DNA from: Datnioides undecimradiatus
Lineage: Eukaryota; Chordata; Actinopteri; Lobotiformes; Datnioididae
DNA: 64,000 bases
Assembly: GCA_008933995.1 (NCBI GenBank)
Contig: WARS01000013.1
Location: forward strand, 984,721 to 1,048,720
Direction: 5' to 3'
Shown here: positions 1-27,200 of the stretch, in pieces
How positions within the stretch are numbered: the first letter of the stretch is position 1
Layout: each line of letters begins with the position of its first letter
The notes under the pieces: generated by a model
Told to the model about the DNA's origin: nothing
Seen by the model: only the letters and a program-made list of their open reading frames with translations
Database searches by the model: none
Made by a program: the position numbers and the translations under genes

Positions 1-21
1 CGGAAAAGGACAAACTTGCAC

Positions 22-1148
22 TCACACTTCACCAAAATTGGTGTGGCCTGTCTCCTTGGCATGCTCCCGAGCTTCCTTTTGTCCCACCAGGCCCGTCTGA
101 CACACCATGCAGCGCAATGCGAAGCGGTTAACGTCTGTAAACTGCCGCTTGCGGCGTGCCTCGTCTGCCAGCTCGAGGGCCTGGGCCAGGATTACGTCAT
201 CGGTGGTGGAGAAGATAGTTTGGGGTGGTGCGTCAGAGCCAGGTGTTTCTTTCTGCAGAGGGTCATAGTGGATGCCGTCGTAGATGAGCAGCACACGCTT
301 GTGGTAGCCAGCATCCTCGCCAAAGCGATCCACTCGGACAGTCTGAGTGTCCACCACACAGATCTCACACTGGTAAAACTTGGACAGGATGGACACCTCG
401 ATGGCTCCTCCCCAGGTATCGTCACGTCTTATCCAGGAGCAGTACTCCTCGTTGGTCTTTCCCAGCACCGCTTCCGAGTAAGCCGCTGGGTCACTCGACA
501 CAATCTGGGCGATGAGGCCTCGCATCTCTGGGGCACAGGCAGGGTCGTATACCCCACCCTCCACCACATAATACACACTGGTGAAGAGGCAGGAGTTATC
601 AGCTGGGACCACTCGACGTGCCAGCACGGGTGAGGCTTCCAGGCGCGGTACTTTAGTCACAGTGGGATGATCCTGAGGCTTTGGCTTGTTCTTTTCTTCC
701 TCGACAATGAGTGTGTCTCCTGTAGAGGCAGCACAGTTCAGACTTCTGAGTTCCAGTGTGGGGAAAAAAAATCTAGTTTGTTGTTTGTAGCTGTCAGTTG
801 TTAAATAAATGCCTTGCATAGATTTGAAAAAAATGTTACTGTTGTATACTGACATGAGGTAACTATTAAATCATTCACAGAAACAATAAACGGTGCATTT
901 TGTTTTTGTTGCGTCCGTACTTTGGATGTTTGAGGCCTACCTGATTTGATGGGGTAGTCCTTGAGGTGAGCGTCTCCGTTTCGAAGATCAAGGCTGGAGG
1001 GAGGATAACCAACCATGATTTTCTGCACGTCACAGGGGATACCTGTCAGCTCCTCCACCTTACTCTTCAGCTCTTGCACACAGGACTGATGAGTCAGGCC
1101 CTGCATTATGTGGCTCCCATTTTTGGTCTTACAGCGAAGCCGCAACAT
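22..1148 (-). CDS. yod1: YOD1, ubiquitin thioesterase OTU1 (2 coding exons, 301 aa)
   Basis: Two coding exons join in frame. Exon 1 is 941-1148 (ATG at 1148, donor GTAGGC) and exon 2 is 22-719 (acceptor CTACAG, TGA at 22-24), giving 906 bp or 301 aa. Residues 1-70 form the UBX-like N-terminal domain that in this family binds p97/VCP. The OTU cysteine protease domain follows, with the catalytic motif PADNSCLF (Cys about 113) and a catalytic His about 220 in GIHYDPL. The C-terminus carries a C2H2 zinc finger (Cys273, Cys276, His289, His295). Family knowledge: YOD1 trims ubiquitin chains on p97 clients during ER-associated degradation in the cytosol. The ATG is close behind a likely 3' splice site (TTGCAG, exon from 1153), so a 5' noncoding exon lies upstream. 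All key residues are intact. The 3' UTR runs off the window start. Confidence 0.96.
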
Positions 1149-1153
1149 TGTGC

Positions 1154-3835
1154 CTGCAACATGTGACAGGATATCAGCAACGCAGGAGGTCTTTGGTATG
1201 AATTTTGCTCATGCACAAAGACTTTTGTTGTACATAGATCATATAAGCTTTCAAGAGGGCACATTCTGATCTCAGTTACTAAAGAATAAAGGCTGACTGA
1301 TGTGAGGCCTGAGAAGGATACTCGAATTAGAAGAGAAAATATAGAGACCATCAGTGTGGCAGCTGACTTAATGAATTCTTGAGCTGGAATGAGAATTACA
1401 TTTCCATGTCGACAGTGCACTAATAAGACTATGCACAGCTGCTCAGATGGCTGCTTTATTGCAAAATTAACTTTAGCAAAGAATGCATTTCAAAATATTA
1501 TGACAACCATTTCTTGCATTATGTAGCAAAAAAGAATGGCTTACATATCGCTGCATGGCAGGAAAACATATGTGTGATAAGCAAAAATAAGCCAAAACAT
1601 CTGTCTGGCTCTACTAAAGAACACTAAGTGACGTTTGCTACTGAGATTTGTTCAGGCTAATGACTATTAAAACCTCAGCAGGACTCAAATTACATTCATA
1701 TCCAGTCATAATCTTGTTTCTGCTGCCGTCACTCTGGTACTGAACAGTAATAAGCACCGCCATTTTTAAAAAAATACATTTTGACGATGAGATTTTCTTC
1801 AAAACAAACCTGTTATTTATTCTGGTGACTCACACAAATGAGACTTTTTGTGTTGTAAAGATAATGAATTAATTGATAATTTAATGATAACAAAACATTA
1901 GCAGAGAGTAAATGCTCTCTATGATGTTCAGTGACTACACACATCACTATAAATGGCACTGGTTACTGTAGCTTTATAAACACGACTGAAGCAGATGACA
2001 AATGTTGCTTTGCCCACTGAACAGACTAGAACAGTGAGGAATGCCATTCTGTGTATTCTCTGCAGTAAGAAAGGTGCAGAGTGAAGTCAAGTGAAATAGA
2101 AGAAGTCAGACATGAGCAACCAGGCTGCTCAGGCCACAAACAGGTGTTCACACACAGACTGAGCCAGTCTACATGTGAAAATTCATTCATTCACTCATCT
2201 GCCAAATGGGTTTGAACTGAAGAATTAAAAAATGCTTCTCATGGCAAACATCAATACATACAATTAATTTAGACCAATTAATCACAAAGGATGACATTAG
2301 TTTGATAACCCTACAAGTTAAAGCCCCATGGTGTGTGAGTCACCTAAATAAAGGTTTGTATATAGTAACTAAGTAGGTACACGGAAATGATAGAACAAGA
2401 AAAGTCTATTTGTAACATATATATAAATAGACGATATCTAGCCTTATATGAAATTATTAATTTAATACTGATATATTGCTCAGCCCTACAAGGAGTTATA
2501 TTGGTGAATTATACTGAGTGACCTTACCAGTTTTGTTATGATTATGATGGAATATAAATTAGTGGCCTGTTCATTGCTATGAGTAGTTACATATTTCTGT
2601 AGCGCAACGGATTCTAGATACATTTTCCAACTTCTCGTCTCAACAGTTGCTACAGAAACGTGAGACATCTGGTTCCTGTTGGCCCAAATGTAAACAAAAG
2701 GCTGTGCATCATTTAAACTTCCTGTAGATTCTCTAATATTGACGTATGTGAGGAACAGCCCTGTTTTAAAAGAGGCTTTAAACCAAAAACAAAATGCGTA
2801 TTCTAACAGATGGGGCTCCTTCCTTCGCCCAGAATGAGTGGCAACCATCTAAAAAGCAGTCATAGTGTCTGGTTTCCATCTTTGTGTGGGTCTAGGAATG
2901 GAAACACAACCACTTTATATTGCAAATAGACTGTCTTATGATTGGCTATATTGGAGCAGCCATGTTTGAATACCAATAAAAGCACAAAGCAAGAGCTGAA
3001 AGTGGAAACAAACAAACACAAACAGTGATGAGGTAAGAGGCAAAAACAGGGCCAACAAACATGAAGCACGACAACACATACAAATACACAATAAGTCCCA
3101 TGGCTGACATTACGTTAAACAGTTTAAAGGGTTAGCCCCCCCCTACTGTTACCTCTAATACAACTAGTCCTTCACTGAAAATGCTGCCTGCACGAGCTGG
3201 TTCCTGGAATCAGAACATCTTGATGTCGCTGGCATTTAACGTTAGCTTAGTTAGCTCGCAGCATAGCTGCTTCATCATCTACATTAGCTCGCATCGGCTA
3301 AGTGTATTTATGAGGCAATGCGCGGCCAGCATACTGTCGGATATGCTGGATGTTATAATACCGCTTTCTAAACGGACCCGGCTTGACAATTAAAGTGCTG
3401 ATGAGCAGCGGCAGCGAAGCGAAACACATGACAGCGGCACTGCTTTGTGTTATTGTCTTTGTTCTGTCAGTTAACACCGACGGCTCGACTCGACAGCGGG
3501 TCAAACAGCTACTGAACTAAGCTGCAAGACAAACGCAGCACCGTGGGGAGCAGCTTGTCGTGTAATTCTTACAACAGTCACAACCACATATCCCGGGAGT
3601 GTTTAAAGGAAACACAGCTTCCTCCACAGACTCATTGACAAACGTTAACGTTAGCTAGCATATATCATATGCCAACTTTAGCATGCTAACATGTCCCCTG
3701 ACTTAGCGTTAGCTGGACAGTTCTTTCTAACACTTAAACTTCTGTAAATTTGGCAACGGGCTAACTGACATATGTACACACGACAGGGTAAAGTGACATG
3801 GTAACCCAGTAAGTTATTGTGTTTTTTTTACCTAC
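1154..3835. other. Probable yod1 5' intron, no gene seen
   Basis: This is AT-rich sequence without a recognisable coding exon on either strand. Short open frames here show no family resemblance and no supporting splice signals. It most likely is the first intron of yod1 between the candidate noncoding exon and the coding exon. Confidence 0.4.
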
Positions 3836-3960
3836 CGTTGACTGCAGCCCTGCCTCAAACAATAAACATCCAGTGAGAGACTGATGAGTAAAACGTCACT
3901 TTACGTTCCTTTGACATCATGACGCTCTCAGTCAAAAGCGACGCTCGTACCGTAAATTCC
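3836..3960 (-). other. yod1: Candidate 5' noncoding exon/promoter of yod1
   Basis: A minus-strand donor (ACG|GTAGGT) ends a possible exon at 3836. It would splice over about 2.7 kb to the acceptor at 1154-1155 just before the yod1 ATG. The upstream end is not defined by sequence, and 3960 is a guess. The surrounding stretch (about 3300-3980) has more CpG than its flanks, as expected of a promoter. This is inference from splice motifs and position only. Confidence 0.35.
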
Positions 3961-6870
3961 ATAGCTGAAGTGAAACCAGGTTCTGTTTCTCGTGGAAATC
4001 TCATTCAAAATCCCATTGACACGTGAATCTACGCCAAAGAATAAATATCCTGTCTTGGAGCAACAGTAAATGCATATGCTTAGATAAAAAAGTGTATATT
4101 TATATCTTTTTTAAAAAACAAAAAACAAAAAACAGCTCTGAAGTAAAAAAACAAAAACAAAAACAAAACACCAAACAAACAAAAAAGAAAAATTGAACAT
4201 TTTCATGTTAAAGTTTTCATTCATTCTTGTCATGGAGAAGTGCCCCCCCAATTGAATATCAAGCAACACAGATTATGTTTCACTGAGTTCTTTAATGGTG
4301 ATGGAATATTTTTGCATTAAACAAGGAACAATCAAATGAAGTTTACACCAAAGAAAATACTTGAGTCGTAACAGACTTGAAACGCTCCAATGTGCTTCAG
4401 ACATCAATGTGTGTCTTCTACATTTCTATGGAAAAAACCCCATGTCAGTTCAAAATTGACATTTACATCCGCTAAGAAGGCACAAGTAGGCTGTTCTGTA
4501 GCACGGCTAAAACTTATCTCAGTCAAACATTACTTTGTCAATGAAATGAAACCTGTGCTACTGTCTGTCGTCAAGCAGTAGAGATACATTTGCATGAAGC
4601 ACTTAAAACCAATTCAAACCAATGTATGATAGCATGAACACAAGAGTGAAGAAACAGCTAACATACAATCAACATGGTACGTTGTTGTTTTCTGGAATAC
4701 ACAGGCGAGAAGAGCAATTGATTAACAGATGACTGATTAGGACTGAGTGTTCATTGTGACCGATAACAGCAGCAGATACAGTTGGTATGTGAATGGCAGC
4801 CGGTGACAGGAGTCTTTATGATGCTGCTGGTGTACAGTATGTCCAGCAATGTGGTGTTATTTTCTGACAATACATAAAACATACAATGCTTTCAAAAACA
4901 CAGTGCTGTCACTTTCTCCAGATTACACACGTGAATGTCCTCTTCAATCTAAACCAAATCAGCAACATAAGACATCACGGGTGACGGCTTCTTGGATGAG
5001 AATCGCAGACTGCAGAGTGGAAGTATGGCCGATGAGTGGATTTGTATTATAAAAATATTTTTACAGCATCTACTGTTCGACATGTTGTACTTGCGCTAGC
5101 GAAAAAGTGGTTTTCATCATAATGATGCATAACTTGTTTTGTTTACATTCGGTGGAGCGTACAGAGGGGCTAATTCTACAAACATCAGTAAGGCATTGTA
5201 GTATTTAACAATACAGTATGCTCTTTTGCGTTGATTGGCTGATTTTGGTGCACATGCAGAAGTGTCTATGATAGCCCACTATAGACAAGGCTGTCGGTTC
5301 AAAGCTTCAGCATGCAGAGTTAAGTTAAACAGAGAGGTTGAGATTAAAAAAAAAAAAGTTGTTTGACTTCATCCTCCGTTTAATGCGACCATCACGTCCA
5401 AACACGTGGTTAGTGCCATGAAGAAAGAGGCTTTCGTCTTCACTCAGAAGCGGACACAGCCACTAGTTTCTTCGGGGCTGTCAAAGTCGATTCCTTCGCA
5501 CAGGGACTCCTTCAAGAAAAAGAAAATGTCACTGACTTTCACGAATTAATGCCTCACAGCAGCAAATCCTATTTGAGGAGACTAATAGCTTCCCAGCGGG
5601 GCAGGCGTCTTAAGTTCCTCTTTGAAAAACGAGGTCATCGTGTGAAGTGTGGTAGCCCCATCAGTGGAGAGACTCTTCTTTAGCATGTTCTCAAGACATT
5701 ATTAATATTTAATCACATTCTGACCCCATGTATGATCAGCTCCAAATCATGATACATGTCATTTTCTACAACAATAAGGAAATCAATGCTCAGATACCCC
5801 TGGGTTTCTTCAGTTCTATAGAAATACAGTTTAGACAGTAGCTGCTTTCATTTTTCCATTTGGAAATATATTTAGGTGTCAAACAGAATTATTAATTATT
5901 AATTATCAAATAGTTTTATTGAATTCGATATCATTATTGCCACCATTTATTAACCTACCAAAGAATATAAGCCTGATAGTGTCTTGATAAGGTGGCTGAC
6001 ATGAAACAAAGCTAACAGCAGCTTTTGTTCCAATTAAAGAGCAAAGGTGATGGAAGGTTAGAGAAACCCAACGACCGAAAACCATAAAATGACACCACTG
6101 TGACAACGTATTGGCATGGGTTACAGTGACTTGTGTTGAATCATGGGAAAGAAAATGAAGGGTTGGTTACATGTAATGAGTCTCCGGAATACTCACAGAC
6201 AGCCGTTTCCTATCCGAGGCTGTAAGACAGGTTTGAAGAAAGTGGAGAAAGAGAGAGATAGAAATGTGGAGAAGGGCTGAAGCACTGTACCCACAAGGCA
6301 AGGCCAACAAATACACAACACGTACAAATATGAATATGCATTTTTTTTTACATTTCAATGTTTGTTTCTAAGTTGTCGTTTATGTATGATGTTAATTTTC
6401 TTAAATCGCTCTCAGATTTGCTCAGATAAATGTATAAAAATGGACTCATCACTGTAGAATGATGGTTATATATGATCTTGCGAATAATGCGTTAATTATC
6501 CTTCATAACAATATATATTAAAAGATGTCTTTCATGTTTGGGTGTCTTTTGTGTCTCATAAAGGCTAACCAATGAGGAGCTTTCCTCAGCAGAAAGTAGG
6601 CATGCTGTTCTGCATATTCAAGCTGGAGACAGCCCAGTGGGAGAGCAGAGGTCATGCAAGACAAACACCTGACTTTGGAAACAGACAAGCACCACATTAA
6701 AAGAGGAGAGCAACCCATTCAAGATCCAAGACATGCCCTGAGAGAGAGAGACAGACAGAGAAGATGGAGTCCATGAACGCCATTTTCAACACACTAAATC
6801 ATCGAGAGGATCCAAAACGGAGGCGGGGGGATGCCAAACAGAGGGTTACACCGTGGTGGGAGGTGACTGA
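3961..6870. other. Intergenic / pfkfb2 3' UTR stretch
   Basis: No coding exon is recognised between the yod1 promoter candidate and the pfkfb2 stop codon. An A-rich simple tract with AAACA-type units occupies about 4106-4190. Minus-strand AATAAA motifs occur at 5946-5951 and 5915-5920 and could end the pfkfb2 transcript about 0.95 kb past the stop. Choice of poly(A) site cannot be decided from sequence alone. Confidence 0.4.
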
Positions 6871-13668
<6,798 letters not shown>

Positions 13669-13722
13669 GTTGAAATCAGCGCTCTCTCGCTCACTTTCTC
13701 AGAAGAGCATTGTCCAAGCTGA

Positions 13723-14290
13723 TCTGAAACAGAGGAGTCGGCACACACGCAGCTCCCATTCACCTCAGAACTGAACAGAATCTTGCGCACAGAGCTTGGG
13801 TTTTTCTAAAAATATGTTATGGATATGGCTTTGTGTATCCCTGGTAACATCCGAGGATGCTACCAGAGGAATCACGGGTAAAGATGAAAGGCGCTGCCAC
13901 ATCATCTGCTGGGAAGAATGCGCTTGGCTGAGCGCACTGTATTTAGAAAAGCCGCATCTGAGCGAGGCAAGCAGTCTCTGACCGGGGTGACTGAGTTCAT
14001 GCGACACTCGATCACACATGAAATTTGTAACATAATCCACACCAAACGTGTCCCGCACTCGACTCGAACAGCATTTATTCGTTGTTTTTTTTTTTTTTTT
14101 TACCTGATCGGTTTGCAAATGAGGAGTCCTGGTAGTCAGAAGCGCCACTGCAGACGCCGCTACGCACCTTCGGTACAGATCTCACCAGCTGCCGGACCGA
14201 GAGTCTGCGCCCGCCGCTGCGGCCGGAGGAGCCAGTCTGGTCGGCCTGTCCTTGGTGCTGAGGTGCCTCCTCGGCCGGCTGGTGTCCTTC
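13723..14290 (-). other. pfkfb2: pfkfb2 5' noncoding exon and promoter region
   Basis: The first coding exon extends back to an acceptor (GTTTCAG) and starts at 13723. Upstream, a minus-strand donor CAG|GTAAAA ends a GC- and CpG-rich exon at 14104, leaving a 380-bp intron at 13724-14103. The transcription start is not resolved, and the CpG-rich part runs to about 14290. The donor is immediately followed by a 17-base A run (T run on plus, 14085-14101). Confidence 0.55.
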
Positions 14291-14459
14291 CAAGCCGGAG
14301 GTGTGCCTCTACGTCATATTCTTTCTCTCCTACCGTAACGTTGTTAATAGATCTACGTCAAACGCACAGCCCATTATCTCTGATTCTCTCTGCAGAGGAT
14401 CAGGTGCACTCCAGCGCGTGAAGAACAAAACCGATGCCAGCATCCATGGATGAAAAACA

Positions 14460-15247
14460 TTTATTCACCTCTATCAAACGTCCTCTTTATAACTACACCC
14501 ATTTTGCATAGTTTTTATTCAACAGTGGTCCTCAATACAAAAGGCAGAGTGGTCAGAGTCATGACTTACAGGTACCATCACAAGTTTAAGCGCTGAAATT
14601 GAACCCCAAATAAATAAAACCCACATACAGTCACAATATTTCCTCCTTAAATAGTACAAAAGATTGACAGTTGGATCAGATGAAAATCCACTGAATACAG
14701 TTGGTCACCCTTTTGATTTGATGGAGTTTGATATAGATAGCACAGAGCTTGTTTTACGGTTAATTGTACTAATGGACTGATAAGTAAGACCAGAAGATAA
14801 GACTAAAACTATCTGCACCTTCCTTTACCCCATTTACATTTTCACTTCATGTCCACACATCTGCTCCAGACACATGGAGAAATCGGGATGCCACAGAAGC
14901 CTGAAATGACCTCAGACGATAGCTGACAGCTATATATAAGCACATACCGAGGAACATTCAAGGTCAGAGGTCAGGCACTGGGTTAGCGGTGCGGCCGATG
15001 GAAACTGCGTGTTGCTACGCCAGCTGAGGTGCCGGAGATGGTGTGCGAGCGATTGTCAGAGCATCTCAGGCTTGTGAATGACAGATGAAACTCAGGAGAG
15101 AAGTTTCAGTTGGAAGGCACAGACAATGACGACACTGTCAGTAGGTTTGCACTTTTTTTTGTTGTTGTTGATGAGAGAACGCCTGCGGCAGACAGGGGGA
15201 GTCTCTGGTCTCCAGTGTCCGACTGTCAGTGGTTTGCTGCTTTCACA
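14460..15247 (-). other. phtf1: Probable phtf1 3' UTR with poly(A) signals
   Basis: Minus-strand AATAAA hexamers lie at 14514-14519 and 14460-14465, about 0.7-0.8 kb past the phtf1 stop. No coding exon is seen between. If the distal signal is used, phtf1 ends within roughly 150-200 bases of the pfkfb2 promoter region. Confidence 0.45.
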
Positions 15248-23869
<8,622 letters not shown>

Positions 23870-24330
23870 TGCGATCAGATGTTGGAGGCGGCGGAGTCGC
23901 AGTCAGGTCATTTCACAGGGAGCTCAGGAAAGAGACACGACTGGATCACAGCCCCAGACCGGTTCACTGACAAAACACAGGAACACGTTAAAACCAAGGA
24001 AAACAGCACACCCGACAACAACTGTAATGAGAGGTTAAACTGAAACCTGAACACGAACTGCTGCGGAGTACTTCAGTTATGAAGCAACAACCAGAAAAAT
24101 TATAAACGCTAGCTTAACATTAAACCCCCGTTAGCACGAGGCTAACGCAACTCACCTTAGATGAAGCAGTAATGGTCGCTTTGCCACAAGCTGGAGGATA
24201 CCTTCAGTACTCATCACAAACTAGTGTGATGCAGCGTAGTGGAATACTTTGTCATCAGTTTCAGGGGTGTCGCAGTGTCTTGTTCTCAGGCTGAGCTAAC
24301 AAACTTAGCTACACGCCGCACGGCTGCTGC
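23870..24330 (-). other. phtf1: phtf1 5' noncoding exons and promoter candidate
   Basis: A minus-strand donor CTAAG|GTGAGT ends an upstream exon at 24156. A good acceptor (TTTTGTCAG) opens the ATG exon at 23966, so a 189-bp intron fits at 23967-24155. The upstream exon end is uncertain (about 24330). The ATG context TCGCAATGG is a good initiation site. Confidence 0.5.
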
Positions 24331-25998
24331 CACTTTTCGACGCATTTAATAACTTTTATTCATTTTTCTTTTGTACCCACATGTCCAGTGACGGAGGCGT
24401 TTGTTACACACACTGTGTACTTTGCTAACTTCGCTGTTGTTGGGAACCTACTTGCTCTTGTTTAACATTTGGCTCAGTCTTCCGCTTCCCTTTTCCGGGG
24501 TTTGTTGTAGTATGTTGGAAATCCTAACCCCACAGTACGATCTGTCAGGCAGAGAGCTAGCGCTGTCAGGTTGCGTCCAGACTCATTTCTGTTGTTGTGA
24601 TTGACAGAAAACGAACTTCTACTATTGTCTTAAACCGTAAATCTAAAGTTTTTGTGATCCAAATGTTGACAAAAACATTTTACTGGTCAAGAGACTGTGA
24701 TGGTAGCGGTAAAGTGTTTCCTGGACGGTGTTTAAAAGGGAAAATTTAACCCAAATCTAATATCCCTTAAGTTATTCCTAACGTTTCAGCGAATCAGAGC
24801 GCAGATGGAGAGAGAGAGTGAGAGAGAGACTTGAGGATAATGACCGAGACCACAAATAACCGTAACCTTAATTATTAACTATTATATGATACTATATCCT
24901 CACCATTCTTCTATTCAGATTTGTGACTGTAGCCAAGATATACTGCCACTCCTATACAATCCTAAACATCAGTTTCCACATTTCTAATATGAATTCTTAG
25001 GCGTGCCTCTGGCTAGGTCCCTGCAAAATTGCCTGAATGCTATTTGAATGCTGCATTTCCCGCCATGCTCAGAATATAATTCTGGAGGCTAGAAGAAGGA
25101 ACACCTTGTTAGGGGCAGTTCTCCTTTTTCTCACCATATTCTTTGCACACATGAAGCACCCACCAGCATGAAGTTGTTCTGGAGAGATGTTAAAAAGTGA
25201 TGTCACATACTCAGACACCCTCTCAGCAGTGACGGGCTCTGTGCCTTGGTCCAGTACTGACTGTCGGTGCTGTCAGTACTGCTTTGGTCACCCTCTGGTT
25301 CCTAAGCCAAGTGCCTACAGACTAAGCAACTGCCACCCAAAACACTACAAAGCTGATTGTTTGAATGTATGTTTGCGCCCTACACAGTCCTATTTAAGGA
25401 TTTAAAAACTATCTAAACCAAACTTTAAAAACAAACCACGTGACATTTACATGAACTTGTGCCATATAACCGCCCTCTCAGGACAATAAATCCTTCAAAT
25501 AACCTGAGACAATGTCGAGGACACGACCGTGGCGGCTACAGCCCTGCTCACACTGCTTTTGTATGACCACCAACAGTTCAAAACCAAAAGACAATCATTT
25601 AATGACCACAAAAACGGAAACGTGAAACAGCAAATCATCGTAACTAAGAAGGTGAAGTGAGTGGATTTAGGCAAATTGTTTTGATGAATAACTTGACAAA
25701 TTGATGCAGGTGAATTTACTAATTAACAAGCTTTAATTGCTTCAGCTCATGTCAGTGATGCAAATGAGGATTTTCCTCTGCCTGAAAAATTTAGATTTAT
25801 GATTGTGATTAAAATACATGTATAACAGCATATATAAGAGAACATATATATATATGCAGTCTAGGAGTACTTTCAAAAGTGTCCATTGTTTAGCTAAATG
25901 ACTGTTATCTGTGCAGCAGTGTTCAAAATGGTAAGGACTGGGAGGACAACTCTGCTGTCTTGCAGGTACGTCAACAGCCTGTCAAGATAGAGAAGCAG
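24331..25998. other. Intergenic, phtf1-ora1; nothing recognised
   Basis: No coding exon, RNA gene or clear repeat is seen in this stretch, which is mostly AT-rich. It holds the ora1 3' flank and the region upstream of the phtf1 promoter. Confidence 0.5.
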
Positions 25999-26940
25999 TC
26001 ATTTGTCACTGGACTCCTGATTGTCCGCTGACGGTTGGTCTTGCTCAGCTGCACACGCGATCTTCGCCTTGACCTTCTTGTTGGAGGAAATGATAAAGTA
26101 GGGGCTGAGAGAGGCGTAGCAGGAGGAGAAGAACACCCTCATATCAGCCACCACTGGCGACACCTTCGCCACAGTCAGCATGTAGATCCAGATCACGTTA
26201 TCAATCCCGAAGAAGACCACGTACAGAACCACCAAGGTGATGACTGTTTTGGCCGCCCTGGTCTCTGCTCCACCACCCTGAGAGCGACGGATCCCTCTCA
26301 CCTGGCGGCTGTGGCGGTGTAGAAGCAGCAGGATGTAACCGCTTGAGCCTACCATCAGAGCGACAAAAGCAAAATCCCTCCCAGAGACAGCCACCCCATT
26401 GATCACATAGGACAGGCTGTCTCTGAAGTCCACATGACAGAAGCCGAGGTTGAGGGTGAAGGCAGGAACGGTGCCATTACGTGGAGCCATGGAGAAGAAA
26501 GGGGCTGCGATGCAAATGGCCATGTTGAGGAGCCACAGTCCTGCGAAGGTTGGGAGGACCAGGGAGGGAAGTGCAGGCTTCAACCTGGACAAACGGGGCC
26601 CAGCGGGGGCGATGGTCACTGCCTGAAACACACTGAGCATGCAGGTGATGCACACTGACAAAGCCCGGCCGATGCGATAGGCGTAGATCACCACCTTACA
26701 GCCAGGATCATTCAGCAGGTCTTTCAGCCCAAACACAGTCATAGTCTGTGGGACGCAGCGAGTCAGTAGCAGCAGCAGGTTGGCGAATGCCAGGTGGCAG
26801 AGGATCATGTCCACAGGAAGGAGCTTGGGCTCGGTGTAAATGATGTGGGCGTACGCCAGCAGCACCACGGTGTTCCCCAGGATGCCCATACCTGTTTGCA
26901 AGAGGAAGGAGACCCCTTTGATGGTCACACACAGATCCAT
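25999..26940 (-). CDS. ora1: Olfactory receptor class A (V1R-like) receptor, probably ORA1 (313 aa)
   Basis: This is a single coding exon, ATG 26940 to TGA 25999-26001. It is a seven-transmembrane GPCR of the fish ORA/V1R family. TM1 has GILGN (Asn23). TM2 has LPVDMILCHLAFANLLLL. The TM3 end has MLSVFQAVTIAP, a V1R hallmark in place of DRY. The intracellular loop has LLHRHSRQVRGI. TM6 and TM7 have FGIDNVIW and CYASLSPYFIISSNKKV. The disulfide cysteines (DPGCK and GFCHV) and an extracellular-loop N-glycosylation site (NGT) are present. Family role: Gi/Go-type odorant reception in olfactory sensory neurons; zebrafish ORA1 is reported to detect 4-hydroxyphenylacetic acid. The frame stays open 6 codons upstream without an ATG, across a likely acceptor, so this Met is the start. 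Assignment to ORA1 rests on the MDLCVTIKG start and the head-to-head partner. The family is certain; the member is not. Confidence 0.9.
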   Translation of the reverse strand: MDLCVTIKGVSFLLQTGMGILGNTVVLLAYAHIIYTEPKLLPVDMILCHLAFANLLLLLTRCVPQTMTVFGLKDLLNDPGCKVVIYAYRIGRALSVCITCMLSVFQAVTIAPAGPRLSRLKPALPSLVLPTFAGLWLLNMAICIAAPFFSMAPRNGTVPAFTLNLGFCHVDFRDSLSYVINGVAVSGRDFAFVALMVGSSGYILLLLHRHSRQVRGIRRSQGGGAETRAAKTVITLVVLYVVFFGIDNVIWIYMLTVAKVSPVVADMRVFFSSCYASLSPYFIISSNKKVKAKIACAAEQDQPSADNQESSDK

Positions 26941-27200
26941 GACAACCAAGGCCTGCAAGTGTCATGATTTGCAAAGAAGACAGAGAATCAAATGTTATAA
27001 AAACACTGCGCACAGGAAACAAAGTTTGCTTTCATCAACTTTAACAGAAACCTAATATAACAAGGCAGCCTGAATAAACCAGGTCATCGATAAGATGACT
27101 CTCACTGAAAATGATACTCACCTGCAAAGTTGCAGATTAAAAGTAGATTCAGTTGTGCATGAACTGTTTAATAGACTGTTTAATTACAATTTATAGTCTT
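26941..27200 (-). other. ora1: Candidate 5' noncoding exon and short intron of ora1
   Basis: A consensus donor CAG|GTGAGT ends an exon at 27122. An acceptor (ACTTGCAG) opens the coding exon at 26952, 12 bases before the ATG. The implied intron is 169 bp (26953-27121). The 5' end of the exon is not known. The pyrimidine tract is moderate. Confidence 0.45.

Noticed and set aside
16-633. 205-codon open frame on plus at the window start
   Set aside because: It is the antisense shadow of yod1 coding exon 2, which has intact family motifs on the minus strand.
26941-26958. N-terminal extension of the ora1 frame
   Set aside because: It starts at TTG across a likely acceptor; MDLCVTIKG at 26940 is the natural start.
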